64,000 bases of DNA. Origin: Crenothrix sp. D3 (GTDB lineage: Bacteria > Pseudomonadota > Gammaproteobacteria > Methylococcales > Methylomonadaceae). The notes beneath the pieces were generated by a model, which saw nothing but the letters and a program-made list of their open reading frames with translations, searched no databases and was not told the DNA's origin. Each line of letters opens with the position of its first letter. The first letter of the stretch is position 1. A program made the position numbers and the translations under genes. This document shows positions 55,925 to 64,000 of the stretch, piece by piece. The stretch is taken from contig MBQZ01000013.1 in the NCBI GenBank assembly GCA_002134785.1, positions 1 to 64,000 of the forward strand, read 5' to 3'.

Positions 55925-56005
55925 TTGGTTGGCAATAATAGCGTAGCTAATAATCAGGTAGGTAATAAGGCAGGTTTTCTGCCAGTGGGTGTTAATTTTT
56001 ATTAA
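55925..56005 (+). pseudogene. Possible remnant of a curlin-related C-terminus
   Basis: Between the two curlin genes a 26-codon frame reads GNNSVANNQVGNKAG followed by FLPVGVNFY and a stop. The Asn/Gln/Gly pattern resembles the curlin repeat. There is no start or ribosome site, so it could be the tail of a deleted copy. Weak evidence. Confidence 0.35.
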
Positions 56006-56023
56006 TTTACTGAGGAATTTACC

Positions 56024-57031
56024 ATGAAAAAATCTATTTTATCAGCAGCAATTTTGGCTGCACTTTTTGGGCTGTCTGGTGCCGCGTTGGCAGGCAATAA
56101 CGCCACATCTACATCAACAGGTGATCATAATAAAGTTACTGTATCTCAAATAGGAAATGGGCTGACATCTGGAATCACCCAAAATGGTACTTACAATGAG
56201 GCGACAGATACTCAAACAGGTACAAACAACACTGCGTCAACAACACAACACGGATATAACAACAAATCAACTAATATCCAGTCAGCTAATGGCAATACAG
56301 CTGCTGTTAACCAAGACGGTGATAGTAACGAATCCCATGTTACACAAACAGGTTCTGGAAATCTTGCATCTGTTAGTCAAGCTGGACCTCCAGTAAATGG
56401 CAACTCTAATTACTCTGAAATTCGGCAAACAGGTAATAGCAATCAAGCGTATGTAACTCAAGATGACGGTAATAAATCTTGGGTTACTCAGAATGGCAGC
56501 AGTAACTTGGCGAGTGTTAATCAAACAGGTTTTAATGGTTGGGATAATAACGAATCCACAGTCACTCAAAATGCAGATGGCAATAAAGCTTATGTTGTCC
56601 AAAGTGGCAGTCTGAATAAGTCTACTATCGCACAATGGAACGGCAATACAGCCTCTGTTAGTCAAACTGGTGACAATAATACATCGGATATTAATCAAAA
56701 TGGATTTGGTGCAGGTAGCGGCTCCTACAGTAACACTGCTTACGTTACACAAGGTGGTAATTTTAACAACGCCCATGTTAATCAGGATGATGGTAACTTT
56801 GCCTCTGTCACACAAAATGGTCAGGGAACGGCTGCCCATCCAAACGAAGTTACAATCAGCCAGTATGATAATAATGACATAGCTTACGCCACTCAAACTG
56901 GTGGGCAAGGCAATAGCATTACTATTGAACAGGATAAAGGTCGCGCTAATGGCAATGGTTCGGATAATTCAGCAAATGTAACTCAGTCAGGTGCATTTAA
57001 CACCGCGAGTGTTTACCAAAACCTGAACTGA
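56024..57031 (+). CDS. csgA: Major curlin-repeat protein, CsgA-like
   Basis: This 335-residue protein has a clear signal peptide ending ALA. The rest is a run of roughly eighteen to twenty curlin-type units (for example TGDNNTSDINQNG, QTGNSNQAYVTQ, QNGSSNLASVNQ), so it is over twice as long as E. coli CsgA. Such proteins are secreted through CsgG and polymerise on the nucleator to amyloid fibres. An intrinsic terminator follows at 57107. Ribosome site GAGGAA is good. The exact repeat count would need alignment. Confidence 0.87.
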   Translation: MKKSILSAAILAALFGLSGAALAGNNATSTSTGDHNKVTVSQIGNGLTSGITQNGTYNEATDTQTGTNNTASTTQHGYNNKSTNIQSANGNTAAVNQDGDSNESHVTQTGSGNLASVSQAGPPVNGNSNYSEIRQTGNSNQAYVTQDDGNKSWVTQNGSSNLASVNQTGFNGWDNNESTVTQNADGNKAYVVQSGSLNKSTIAQWNGNTASVSQTGDNNTSDINQNGFGAGSGSYSNTAYVTQGGNFNNAHVNQDDGNFASVTQNGQGTAAHPNEVTISQYDNNDIAYATQTGGQGNSITIEQDKGRANGNGSDNSANVTQSGAFNTASVYQNLN

Positions 57032-57106
57032 GTTTGGTAAATTGTTGGATGTACATAGGGTGCGTTTAGATGTTACGCAACCTATGAATTAACAATGAAA
57101 GGAAAA

Positions 57107-57137
57107 GAAAGGAGTGGATAACACTCCTTTCTTTTTT
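57107..57137 (+). terminator. Intrinsic terminator after csgA
   Basis: GAAAGGAGTG pairs perfectly with CACTCCTTTC across a 5-base loop and runs into six T. It separates the fibre subunit genes from the secretion genes, so subunit expression can exceed that of the apparatus. Confidence 0.93.
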
Positions 57138-57172
57138 GTTGTATTATTTTATCCCATTCGAGTAACATTACT

Positions 57173-57541
57173 ATGAAGCAGTTTAAAGGTACTCTGTATT
57201 TTGCTGTATTGGGGGGGCTTTTCATTTCGTTCGCCTATCAAACGCCACAAGCAGCTTGTCTTTCTTCAACTAATATTGAGCAGGAAAAAACCATGCAGCA
57301 GGATAGTCACGGTAACCGCAAAACCATCGAACAGCACGGTCAGCGCAATGAAAAATTTATCAGTCAAAACGGTGAAAACAACGCCTTGACACTCAAACAA
57401 TCTGGTGATGACAATAGCGCAGGTATACATCAGAAGGGCGATTGCAATGACAGCGAAGTATCACAAACAGGAGATAACAATCAAGCAACAGTCAAGCAAA
57501 ATGGAAATAGCAACCGCGTGGTAATTCATCAGAGTAATTAG
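57173..57541 (+). CDS. Short curlin-repeat protein with two cysteines
   Basis: This 122-residue protein has a signal peptide ending QAA and about four curlin units (QHGQRNEKFISQNG, QSGDDNSAGIHQKG, QTGDNNQATVKQNG). Two cysteines remain in the mature chain, one at the N-terminus and one in GDCNDSEV, which is unusual in curlins. It stands directly before csgE, with one base of overlap. It could be a minor subunit or a nucleator; I do not assign a name. Confidence 0.75.
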   Translation: MKQFKGTLYFAVLGGLFISFAYQTPQAACLSSTNIEQEKTMQQDSHGNRKTIEQHGQRNEKFISQNGENNALTLKQSGDDNSAGIHQKGDCNDSEVSQTGDNNQATVKQNGNSNRVVIHQSN

Positions 57542-57906
57542 TGAAGCATCCTATTTTCGGTATTTTATTATTGATGCTATCCTTAGTAGCGGTAGCCGAA
57601 CCGAATTTTGAAATCGGCGGATTGGTCGTCGATCAAACGTTGTCGCGGGTCGGTCATTTATTTTACGAAGAATTAATTAACGGTTGGGATGTTCCCGTTG
57701 ACGTGGGTACAATCACCGTGCGGGAGCGTCCCGATATAATCGCGGGCAATCTCGTTTGGATAGAAATCAACGACGACATCATCTATCAGGAACGGGTTGG
57801 TTTCCGTACCAGCGGCATCGAAGAAAAAGCCCAAGCGGCACGAACATTAGCTGAATTCTATATTCAGCAAAACAAAGAAGCTTTGCGTGATCTAGGAGGT
57901 TATTGA
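57541..57906 (+). CDS. csgE: Curli assembly protein CsgE
   Basis: This 121-residue periplasmic protein has a signal peptide ending VAVA. Family blocks are IGGLVVDQTLSRVGHLFYEE, TVRERPDIIAGNLVWIE and the C-terminal FYIQQNKEALRDLGGY. CsgE caps the CsgG channel and selects subunits. The start is GTG, overlapping the preceding stop by one base. csgF starts one base after its stop. Confidence 0.9.
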   Translation: MKHPIFGILLLMLSLVAVAEPNFEIGGLVVDQTLSRVGHLFYEELINGWDVPVDVGTITVRERPDIIAGNLVWIEINDDIIYQERVGFRTSGIEEKAQAARTLAEFYIQQNKEALRDLGGY

Positions 57907-57907
57907 T

Positions 57908-58402
57908 ATGCGTTCATGGATTTATTTCGGCTTACTAACCTTATTTTCGCTACCAGTGACGGCCACAGAGCTGGTACATCGTTTTGAAAACCCAAATTTT
58001 GGTGGCAGTCCTTTAAACGGTTCCGTTTTGCTGGGTGAGGCAAATGCGCAAAATGGTTTCAAAGAGCCAAAAGACCCGCCTGTTGTTAAACCCCCAACGC
58101 CGCCAAAGTCCCAGCTTGAACTATTCAAAGAAAATTTTCAACGCGCACTTCTCAACAAAGTATCAAACAACACGGTGAACAATCTGTTTGACGATAACGG
58201 CAATATTAAACCCAATTCTAATCTTAATTTTGATATAGACGGAGATGGTCAAAGCGATTTTTCAGTGGCAGTGAGTGACGCAATCAACGACAATGTGAAT
58301 ATTAGAATTTCTGATGGTATCACCGAGACTGTGTTAGTCGTCCCCTATGTACCTACCGCTGTAGCTACGCCCGCAACCTCAACCAACACAACCACACCAT
58401 GA
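57908..58402 (+). CDS. csgF: Curli assembly protein CsgF
   Basis: This 164-residue protein has a signal peptide ending VTA. The N-terminal family region includes LVHRFENPNFGGSPLNGSVLLGEANAQN, similar to the CsgF part that inserts into CsgG. A proline-rich linker (KDPPVVKPPTPPKS) and a longer acidic region follow. It overlaps csgG by 4 bp. CsgF couples CsgG to the nucleator at the cell surface. Confidence 0.88.
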   Translation: MRSWIYFGLLTLFSLPVTATELVHRFENPNFGGSPLNGSVLLGEANAQNGFKEPKDPPVVKPPTPPKSQLELFKENFQRALLNKVSNNTVNNLFDDNGNIKPNSNLNFDIDGDGQSDFSVAVSDAINDNVNIRISDGITETVLVVPYVPTAVATPATSTNTTTP

Positions 58403-59328
58403 TTCATTTTTATCGTAACTTGTTGTGTGGTGTTTTGACTGCACTCACTATCACGTCGTGTTCTAGCGTTTTTCAACCCATTAGTTCTGGCAAAGCAACC
58501 ACCGATTATCGTTCAGGTATATCTGATTTGTTGCGATCTTTACCCCCGCCAGAGCAACCCATTGTAGTCGCGCTTTATAAATTTCGTGATCAAACAGGGC
58601 AATACAAAAGCAGTGAATTGCTAACGCAATATTCCACCGCTGTCACGCAAGGCGGTACCTCTATGCTGATTCGCGCCTTAATGGAGGCGGGTAACGGCAA
58701 GTGGTTTACTGTACTGGAAAGAGAGGGGCTAACCGATCTGATGAATGAACGCAAAATCATTAATCAAACGCGGGAAATGTATGCGGGCGATGCCAAAAAA
58801 GCCGAAGCACAGAGTCCCAGCCTGCCGCCTCTACTGTATGCCCCAATTTTACTGGAGGGCGGGGTTATTGCTTACGAGACTAATTTATTAACAGGCGGAA
58901 TTGGCGCACGTTACTTCGGTATAGGTGGATCTACCGAGTTTAGGCGGGATACTGTAACCAGTATGTTGCGAGCAGTTTCTGTCAAAAATGGCGCGGTTCT
59001 CAATCATGTCGATGCGAGGAAAACCATTTTTTCCATGCAGCTGGATTCAGGTTTATATCGGTTTGTGTCTTTTCAGCGATTATTGGAAATTGAAGCAGGC
59101 GTTTCCAGTAATGAACCACCACAAATGGCAGTGATGGAATCCATAGAAGCCTGTGTTTATGGAATGATTATGGAAGGCATGATTAATAAATTATGGGGTC
59201 CTAAAGATCAAACAAAGGTCAAATTATTAATTGAAAATTATTTAAAACAACGCGACTCAGAAATGACGGCTAATTTTGATAACAAAGGTCATTTGGTTAA
59301 TGTAAATCCTGTTGCAAGTAAGGACTAG
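58399..59328 (+). CDS. csgG: Curli secretion channel CsgG
   Basis: This 309-residue outer-membrane lipoprotein has the lipobox TITSC with Cys21. Family features are VVALYKFRDQTGQYKSSE, WFTVLEREGLTDLMNERKIINQTRE and the transmembrane region GGVIAYETNLLTGGIGARYFG. Nine copies form the export pore. The gene starts in the ATGA overlap with csgF and ends the curli operon. Confidence 0.95.
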   Translation: MIHFYRNLLCGVLTALTITSCSSVFQPISSGKATTDYRSGISDLLRSLPPPEQPIVVALYKFRDQTGQYKSSELLTQYSTAVTQGGTSMLIRALMEAGNGKWFTVLEREGLTDLMNERKIINQTREMYAGDAKKAEAQSPSLPPLLYAPILLEGGVIAYETNLLTGGIGARYFGIGGSTEFRRDTVTSMLRAVSVKNGAVLNHVDARKTIFSMQLDSGLYRFVSFQRLLEIEAGVSSNEPPQMAVMESIEACVYGMIMEGMINKLWGPKDQTKVKLLIENYLKQRDSEMTANFDNKGHLVNVNPVASKD

Positions 59329-59474
59329 CGGTTAGCAGGTCTAAAAGACCGCCCTTGCTTTACATTACTCGAAAAATATCCTAATCAACACAAGTACACA
59401 CAGGTATTAAATCTGTTGTTGTTTTTACTACTGAATGCCTTGTTTTTCTAGGCTGTAAAGTTGCTAACAACAGG

Positions 59475-59523
59475 TTTAATCCGCTACCCAATATCAATAT
59501 TACCTCTGCTTAAGCGGATTAAA
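59475..59523. repeat. Inverted repeat in the csgG-ampD spacer
   Basis: TTTAATCCGCT and AGCGGATTAAA form 11-bp perfect arms around a 27-base loop. The whole spacer between the convergent csgG and ampD holds no gene. It may be a weak terminator. Confidence 0.5.
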
Positions 59524-59605
59524 GCCGTTAAACTGACACCCGAACTCATCAGCAATATAAGCACCTTGTTGAAGGAGGACTGAAGTTCAGAACAATTACA
59601 CCCTT

Positions 59606-60148
59606 TTATCTCCATGTTCTATTGATGCGATTCCAATCGAATGATACACCTGGATCAGTTTTGCGGTTGGGTGCAATGTCACTGTGACCTGTAATGTGTT
59701 GTTTTGATAAAGTCGAATAGTTTGCCAATAACGCAGTAATCACGGCGTTAAGTTGCTCATACTGCGCATTGGTATAAGGGATAAGCTCAGTCCCTTCCAA
59801 TTCAATCCCTATCGAAAAATCATTACACCGCTCTCGCCCTTCATAATTGGATTGTCCTGCGTGCCAAGCACGTTTATCAAATGGAACATACTGTACTATT
59901 TCGCCTGTGCGCCGAATCAATAAATGTGCTGACACTTGCAATTGATAGATGGTTTGAAAATACGGATGCGCGGCAGGATTTAGCTGGTTACAAAATAACT
60001 GATTGATATAGTCTCCGCCAAATTTACCCGCTGGCAGACTGATACAGTGAATGACCAGCAATGAAATATCATTCACATTGGGTCTATCATCAAAATTTGG
60101 TGACGCTATTTGTGTCGCTTGCGTGAGTTTATGTTGTTCTATGTTCAT
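59606..60148 (-). CDS. ampD: N-acetyl-anhydromuramyl-L-alanine amidase AmpD
   Basis: This 180-residue zinc amidase cleaves anhydromuropeptides during cell-wall recycling. I choose the ATG at 60148. Motifs are LLVIHCISLPAGKFGG with the first zinc histidine, RAWHAGQSNYEGRERCNDFSIGIELEG, and HITGHSDIAPNRKTDPGVSFDW with the second histidine and the catalytic site. It lies on the minus strand, probably with the DUF1097 gene. Confidence 0.94.
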   Translation of the reverse strand: MNIEQHKLTQATQIASPNFDDRPNVNDISLLVIHCISLPAGKFGGDYINQLFCNQLNPAAHPYFQTIYQLQVSAHLLIRRTGEIVQYVPFDKRAWHAGQSNYEGRERCNDFSIGIELEGTELIPYTNAQYEQLNAVITALLANYSTLSKQHITGHSDIAPNRKTDPGVSFDWNRINRTWR

Positions 60149-60211
60149 AAAAGCAGGGTAGATTTTAAATCGTAGGGGCAACGTTATTCATTGCCCCTAT
60201 TCATTAAGCAA

Positions 60212-60739
60212 TTATTTTTTGTTGGCTAATTCTTGTATTTTGTTGCTGAGTAATACTGAACCTTCACCGAAATACGCGCCAAGTGCAAGAGAGAAAGACA
60301 CGATTAATAAAGGATTACCCCAATGCGCACTGAGCAATACATCTTGGGTTAATTTGCTGCCTTCTAATAAATAAGCAAAGGTCGCTGAATAACCCAATAC
60401 GCTGGCTGGGATGGTTGCAAATTGTGGAAAATGAGCAGCAAGACATAAAACAACCACAGAAACAGCAACCGCAACAGAAGCCATTACTGGGAAAGCAAAT
60501 GATCCTGCTGGAATAGTGGTAATTAACACAGCCGCTATCCACGCCATCGCCACACCAAACACGCCACAGACGATGACATTTTTCAAGGCTTCTTTAGTCG
60601 CACCAAACGCAAAGTAAGCTGCCCACGCAATGGTTAATGCCCATATTAAAAATAAGCCAGCCGTAGGGCCAACTGCTAAAAATGTGGCAACGCCACTTAA
60701 TGCGCCAATGCTTAAAGAAAGTGCGGTAAGATTGTTCAT
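60212..60739 (-). CDS. DUF1097 membrane protein
   Basis: This 175-residue, very hydrophobic protein has about five to six membrane helices, with the family pattern FLIWALTIAWAAYFAFGATKEALKN near the N-terminus and FAYLLEGSKLTQDVLLS further on. A GGAGAT ribosome site precedes the ATG. No function is known for this family; it may be a transport protein. Confidence 0.75.
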   Translation of the reverse strand: MNNLTALSLSIGALSGVATFLAVGPTAGLFLIWALTIAWAAYFAFGATKEALKNVIVCGVFGVAMAWIAAVLITTIPAGSFAFPVMASVAVAVSVVVLCLAAHFPQFATIPASVLGYSATFAYLLEGSKLTQDVLLSAHWGNPLLIVSFSLALGAYFGEGSVLLSNKIQELANKK

Positions 60740-60807
60740 AGATACATCTCCAAATTATTCACCTCGGTTATGTTAATTAGCTTTCATGTTGAGGCAATCC
60801 ATGTAAG

Positions 60808-62352
60808 CTAAGGTTTAGAATTTGCTACCGTTAAATGGCGTGGTTTTAAGCCTGTGAGTAACAGGGTTACACTATAGATTATCATGCCTATGCTTATCCA
60901 CTTGAGCAAATGCAGCACTCGCTCTGTTGAACTCCACGCAGTCCACCAACTGGCATCAACCCAATAATACAACGCCGCTGTCATCGTAGCACTTGCCAAT
61001 AATACGCGGCTAAAAAATAATAGCCAACCGTTTGCAGGTTGATAAATTTTGTCTTTTAGTAGTTTTTTTAGCAATAAGGCAGCATTAAAAAACGCACCTA
61101 ATGAGGTGGCTAAGGCTAAACCCGCGTGTGCTAAAGGAAACACTAAAACTATATTTAACGCTAAGCTGATTATCATAGCGTAAATTCCATAACGCACAGG
61201 GGTTTTTACTTCCTGACGGGCAGTAAATGCGGGAACTAATACTTTAATTAACAGATAGCCAAGCAAACCTACCGCATAACCCCTTAAACTTTGGGCGGCT
61301 AAATGGACATCATTGATAGTAAACTCGTGGTATTGAAAGAGTGTCGATAACATAGGTTCGGCTAAGACAAACAAGCCAATGGTGGCAGGCATTCCGACTA
61401 ATAAGACTAAACGCAAGCCCCAATCTAAAGACTGAGAAAATGCCACGCTATTTTCTGCGGCATGATTCTTAGCCAAACTAGGTAAAATGACTGTCCCCAA
61501 TGCCAGCCCTAAAATACCTAGTGGAAATTCGACTAAACGATCTGAATAATACAACCATGACACGCTACCCACGGTTAAAAATGAGGCAATTAGGGTATCT
61601 AGCAATAAATTGATTTGCGTAACGGAAACGCTAAACATAGCAGGTAGCATGAGTTTAATCACCCGATTAACGCCTGCGTCTTTAAAATCAAGTCGCGGAC
61701 GGGGCAGTAAACCTAAACGCACTAAACTAGGTATCTGAAATAAGAGCTGCACGATACCTGCAATAAAAACCCCCCAAGCGAGTGCCACGACAGGCGTGTC
61801 CATTAACGGTGCTAACCAAATTGCTGTCGCTATCATGCAAATATTGAGAAAAACAGGGGTGAGGGCAGGGATAGCAAATTTACTGTGGGCATTTAAAATG
61901 CTACCCGCGAATGCCGTCAAGGAAATAAGTAACAAGTACGGAAAGGTGATTTGTAACATCAACACCGATAAATCATGTTGTGTGCCTTGCCATGAAAAAC
62001 CAGGTGCCAATAATAAAATCAGCACAGGCGCAAGTACGACACCTGCTAAGGTCATTAACAGTAAGCACACGGCTAATGTGCCAGCGGTTTTATCAATGAA
62101 CAACTTCAATGCGGCTTTACTGCCTTGTTCTTTGTAATCCGTTAGCACGGGTACAAACGCATGAGCAAACGCGCCTTCGGCAAATAAACGGCGCAAAAAA
62201 TTGGGAATTTTAAAGGCCACAAAAAAAGCATCGGTCGCTAAATCGACACCAAATAACCGTGCGATTAACATATCACGAACAAATCCCAATAGTCGGGAAA
62301 TAAGCGTCATGCTACCAACTACCATCGTGGATTTAAAAAGTAGCCTACTCAT
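60808..62352 (-). CDS. murJ: Lipid II flippase MurJ
   Basis: This 514-residue protein of the MOP/MVF superfamily has about fourteen membrane helices. It starts FKSTMVVGSMTLISRLLGFVRDMLIARLFG and continues AFFVAFKIPNFLRRLFAEGAFAHAFVPVL, both typical for MurJ. It moves lipid II across the inner membrane in peptidoglycan synthesis. It is divergent from rpsT. Confidence 0.96.
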   Translation of the reverse strand: MSRLLFKSTMVVGSMTLISRLLGFVRDMLIARLFGVDLATDAFFVAFKIPNFLRRLFAEGAFAHAFVPVLTDYKEQGSKAALKLFIDKTAGTLAVCLLLMTLAGVVLAPVLILLLAPGFSWQGTQHDLSVLMLQITFPYLLLISLTAFAGSILNAHSKFAIPALTPVFLNICMIATAIWLAPLMDTPVVALAWGVFIAGIVQLLFQIPSLVRLGLLPRPRLDFKDAGVNRVIKLMLPAMFSVSVTQINLLLDTLIASFLTVGSVSWLYYSDRLVEFPLGILGLALGTVILPSLAKNHAAENSVAFSQSLDWGLRLVLLVGMPATIGLFVLAEPMLSTLFQYHEFTINDVHLAAQSLRGYAVGLLGYLLIKVLVPAFTARQEVKTPVRYGIYAMIISLALNIVLVFPLAHAGLALATSLGAFFNAALLLKKLLKDKIYQPANGWLLFFSRVLLASATMTAALYYWVDASWWTAWSSTERVLHLLKWISIGMIIYSVTLLLTGLKPRHLTVANSKP

Positions 62353-62454
62353 TGTTATAACCTCTTAAATTCTTTAAATAGATTGACAATAATAACAGTT
62401 AAAAAGATAATACGCGGCTATTAACTAACTTTGAAGAATCGAGACACTGACACT

Positions 62455-62724
62455 ATGGCTAATACAGCACAAGCTAAAAAGCGTGCGAAGCAAGCGGAAA
62501 AAAGCCGTATTCGCAACGCAGGACAACGCAGCAAATTACGCACTTTTGTAAAGAAAGTGCTTGCTGCTGTAAAATCAGGCGATAAAGAAACCGCACAAAC
62601 TGCCTACAATATCGTAGTGCCAATTATCGATTCTGCTGTCAACAAAGGCATTATCCATAAAAATAAAGCCTCACGCGGTAAAAGCAGATTGAATGCAAAA
62701 GTAAAAGCGATTGCAGTCGCTTAA
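62455..62724 (+). CDS. rpsT: 30S ribosomal protein S20
   Basis: This 89-residue protein starts at the ATG at 62455 ([18 protein letters not shown]), not the in-frame ATG 24 bp upstream, because the family always begins this way. The basic sequence and [21 protein letters not shown] at the end are typical. It binds 16S rRNA. An intrinsic terminator follows. Confidence 0.97.
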   Translation: MANTAQAKKRAKQAEKSRIRNAGQRSKLRTFVKKVLAAVKSGDKETAQTAYNIVVPIIDSAVNKGIIHKNKASRGKSRLNAKVKAIAVA

Positions 62725-62750
62725 TACCTTTTAGCTTTCATCGCTAATAA

Positions 62751-62783
62751 AAAGGCTGTCACTGTCGGGTGACAGCCTTTTTT
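62751..62783 (+). terminator. Intrinsic terminator after rpsT
   Basis: AAAGGCTGTCAC pairs perfectly with GTGACAGCCTTT across a 6-base loop, followed by more T. It starts 26 bp after the rpsT stop. Confidence 0.95.
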
Positions 62784-62813
62784 ATTGTCTAAAAGTTAAG
62801 GTAATTAACAACC

Positions 62814-64000
62814 ATGCCCACTGACAAACACAAACCCTTCAAACTACACAGCCCATTCCAACCCGCAGGGGATCAACCCGAAGCGATTGTGCAACTCATT
62901 ACAGGGCTAAATGACGGTGAAGTTCATCAAACCTTATTAGGTGTGACGGGTTCTGGTAAAACCTTTACGATTGCCAATGTCATCGCGCAAACGCAACGCC
63001 CTGCGATGATTATGGCTCCGAATAAAACCTTAGCGGCGCAGTTATACGGCGAAATGAAAGAATTTTTTCCTGAAAACAGCGTGGAATATTTCGTCTCTTA
63101 TTACGATTATTACCAGCCAGAAGCCTATATTCCTGCCTCCGATACCTTCATAGATAAAGATGCGTCATTGAATGAACATATTGAACAAATGCGTTTATCT
63201 GCGACTAAAGCCCTATTAGAGCGTACTGACACCATTGTCGTCGCCACGGTGTCGGCGATTTATGGCTTAGGTGAACCTGAATCCTATTTTCAAATGGTGC
63301 TGCATTTAGTCAAAGGCGATTTAATCAAACAACGTGACATCATTCGCCGTTTGGCTGAAATGCAGTACACTCGCAATGATACTGAACTACGCCGCGCTAC
63401 TTATCGAGTGCGGGGTGATGTGATTGATATATTCCCAGCAGAAGCCGATGCCGAAGCTTTACGCATAGAACTGTTTGATGATGAAGTTGAGCAGTTATCG
63501 CTGTTTGATCCCTTGACGGGTGAAGTCATTCGCCGCGTGGCGCGTTTTACCGTGTATCCAAAAAGTCATTATGTGACTCCGCGTGAACAATTATTAGCCG
63601 CTGTCGAGTCTATCAAAGCAGAATTAAAAGAGCGTTTAGCTGAATTGTACGCGCAGAATAAATTGGTCGAAGCCCAACGATTAGAACAACGCACGTTGTT
63701 TGATATAGAAATGATTTTAGAAATCGGCTATTGCTCAGGCATAGAAAACTACTCGCGTTATTTATCAGGCAGAGCGGAAGGCGAATCACCACCAACTTTA
63801 TTTGATTATTTACCCGCCAACGCGCTGCTGGTCTTGGATGAAAGCCACGTCACCGTGCCGCAAATCGGCGCGATGTACAAAGGCGACCGCTCACGCAAAG
63901 AAACTCTAGTTCAATACGGCTTTCGTTTACCGTCCGCCTTAGATAATCGCCCATTACGCTTTGATGAATTTGAAGCTAAATCACCGCAACGACTTTATGT
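62814..64000 (+). CDS. uvrB: UvrABC system protein B, 5' part
   Basis: The gene begins at the ATG at 62814 and runs off the right edge; about 395 codons are present. Walker A is [17 protein letters not shown] near residue 42, and helicase blocks [16 protein letters not shown] and the beta-hairpin [12 protein letters not shown] near 95 follow. The DEAD-like motif is [13 protein letters not shown] near 338. UvrB verifies DNA damage for nucleotide excision repair. The rest of the gene is outside the window. Confidence 0.97.
   Translation, partial: MPTDKHKPFKLHSPFQPAGDQPEAIVQLITGLNDGEVHQTLLGVTGSGKTFTIANVIAQTQRPAMIMAPNKTLAAQLYGEMKEFFPENSVEYFVSYYDYYQPEAYIPASDTFIDKDASLNEHIEQMRLSATKALLERTDTIVVATVSAIYGLGEPESYFQMVLHLVKGDLIKQRDIIRRLAEMQYTRNDTELRRATYRVRGDVIDIFPAEADAEALRIELFDDEVEQLSLFDPLTGEVIRRVARFTVYPKSHYVTPREQLLAAVESIKAELKERLAELYAQNKLVEAQRLEQRTLFDIEMILEIGYCSGIENYSRYLSGRAEGESPPTLFDYLPANALLVLDESHVTVPQIGAMYKGDRSRKETLVQYGFRLPSALDNRPLRFDEFEAKSPQRLY

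Noticed and set aside
56100-57000. Short repeated motifs in the curlin gene as possible non-coding repeats
   Set aside because: The repetition follows the protein pattern of Gln, Gly and Asn and not a conserved DNA unit.

Overview
This window is chromosomal DNA of an AT-leaning gammaproteobacterial methanotroph, most likely of the order Methylococcales. The main evidence is a complete soluble methane monooxygenase (sMMO) cluster on the minus strand, mmoX-mmoY-mmoB-mmoZ-mmoD-mmoC, followed by mmoG (a GroEL-like protein) and mmoR (a sigma-54 activator). All catalytic residues checked in MmoX and MmoC fall at the same residue numbers as in Methylococcus capsulatus Bath. The housekeeping genes (prfB, lysS, dksA-gluQRS, folE-hemH, purT, rpsT, murJ, uvrB, dusA) fit a gammaproteobacterium. 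I cannot name the genus.

Layout. 1-2.2 kb: 3' part of a trimeric autotransporter adhesin with tandem repeats full of N-X-T motifs. 2.4-4.6 kb: a four-gene operon of two DUF1538 membrane proteins, a P-II-like protein and a CBS-pair protein. 4.7-15.0 kb: the sMMO island. Between mmoC and mmoG it carries two extra genes, a canonical BLUF blue-light photoreceptor and a 98-residue protein I do not recognise. A perfect -24/-12 (sigma-54) promoter lies about 270 bp upstream of mmoX, and a strong intrinsic terminator separates mmoG from mmoR. 15.1-22.2 kb: PP-loop enzyme, glycosyltransferase, NDH-2, a YcxB-like protein directly behind a heptanucleotide repeat, a methyltransferase and dusA. 22.3-26.1 kb: accessory genes (Rpn-type nuclease, CoiA-like nuclease, ADP-ribosylglycohydrolase). 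26.2-30.6 kb: folE, hemH, purT, a lytic transglycosylase and a TPR protein. 31-36 kb: prfB with an intact programmed +1 frameshift, then mrr and phrB between prfB and lysS. 36-41.3 kb: small acidic protein, ATPase, homoserine O-succinyltransferase, aminotransferase, dksA, gluQRS and two tRNAs. 41.6-48.8 kb: pyruvate:ferredoxin oxidoreductase with a dihydroorotate-dehydrogenase-like partner, a BaiN-like flavoprotein and a RIO kinase. 49-53.8 kb: an OprP/OprO-type porin behind tandem Pho boxes, a DUF475/TerC membrane protein and the methionine-salvage genes mtnB-mtnD-mtnC. 53.9-59.3 kb: a LuxR-type regulator and a curli locus (three curlin-repeat proteins, csgE, csgF, csgG). 59.6-64 kb: ampD, DUF1097, murJ, rpsT and the 5' part of uvrB.

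How the parts work together. The sMMO cluster encodes the hydroxylase (MmoXYZ), coupling protein (MmoB), reductase (MmoC), MmoD, a dedicated chaperonin and the activator that would act at the sigma-54 promoter. The mmoQ/mmoS two-component genes found beside mmoR in M. capsulatus Bath are not in this window. The extra flavin-based sensor gene (BLUF) raises the possibility of an additional light or redox input. Adhesion and matrix functions (trimeric autotransporter, curli under a LuxR-type regulator) flank the window. Non-coding structure is abundant: REP-like palindromes (one pair inside the mmo operon), long perfect palindromes in spacers, a MITE-like element and a heptamer microsatellite.
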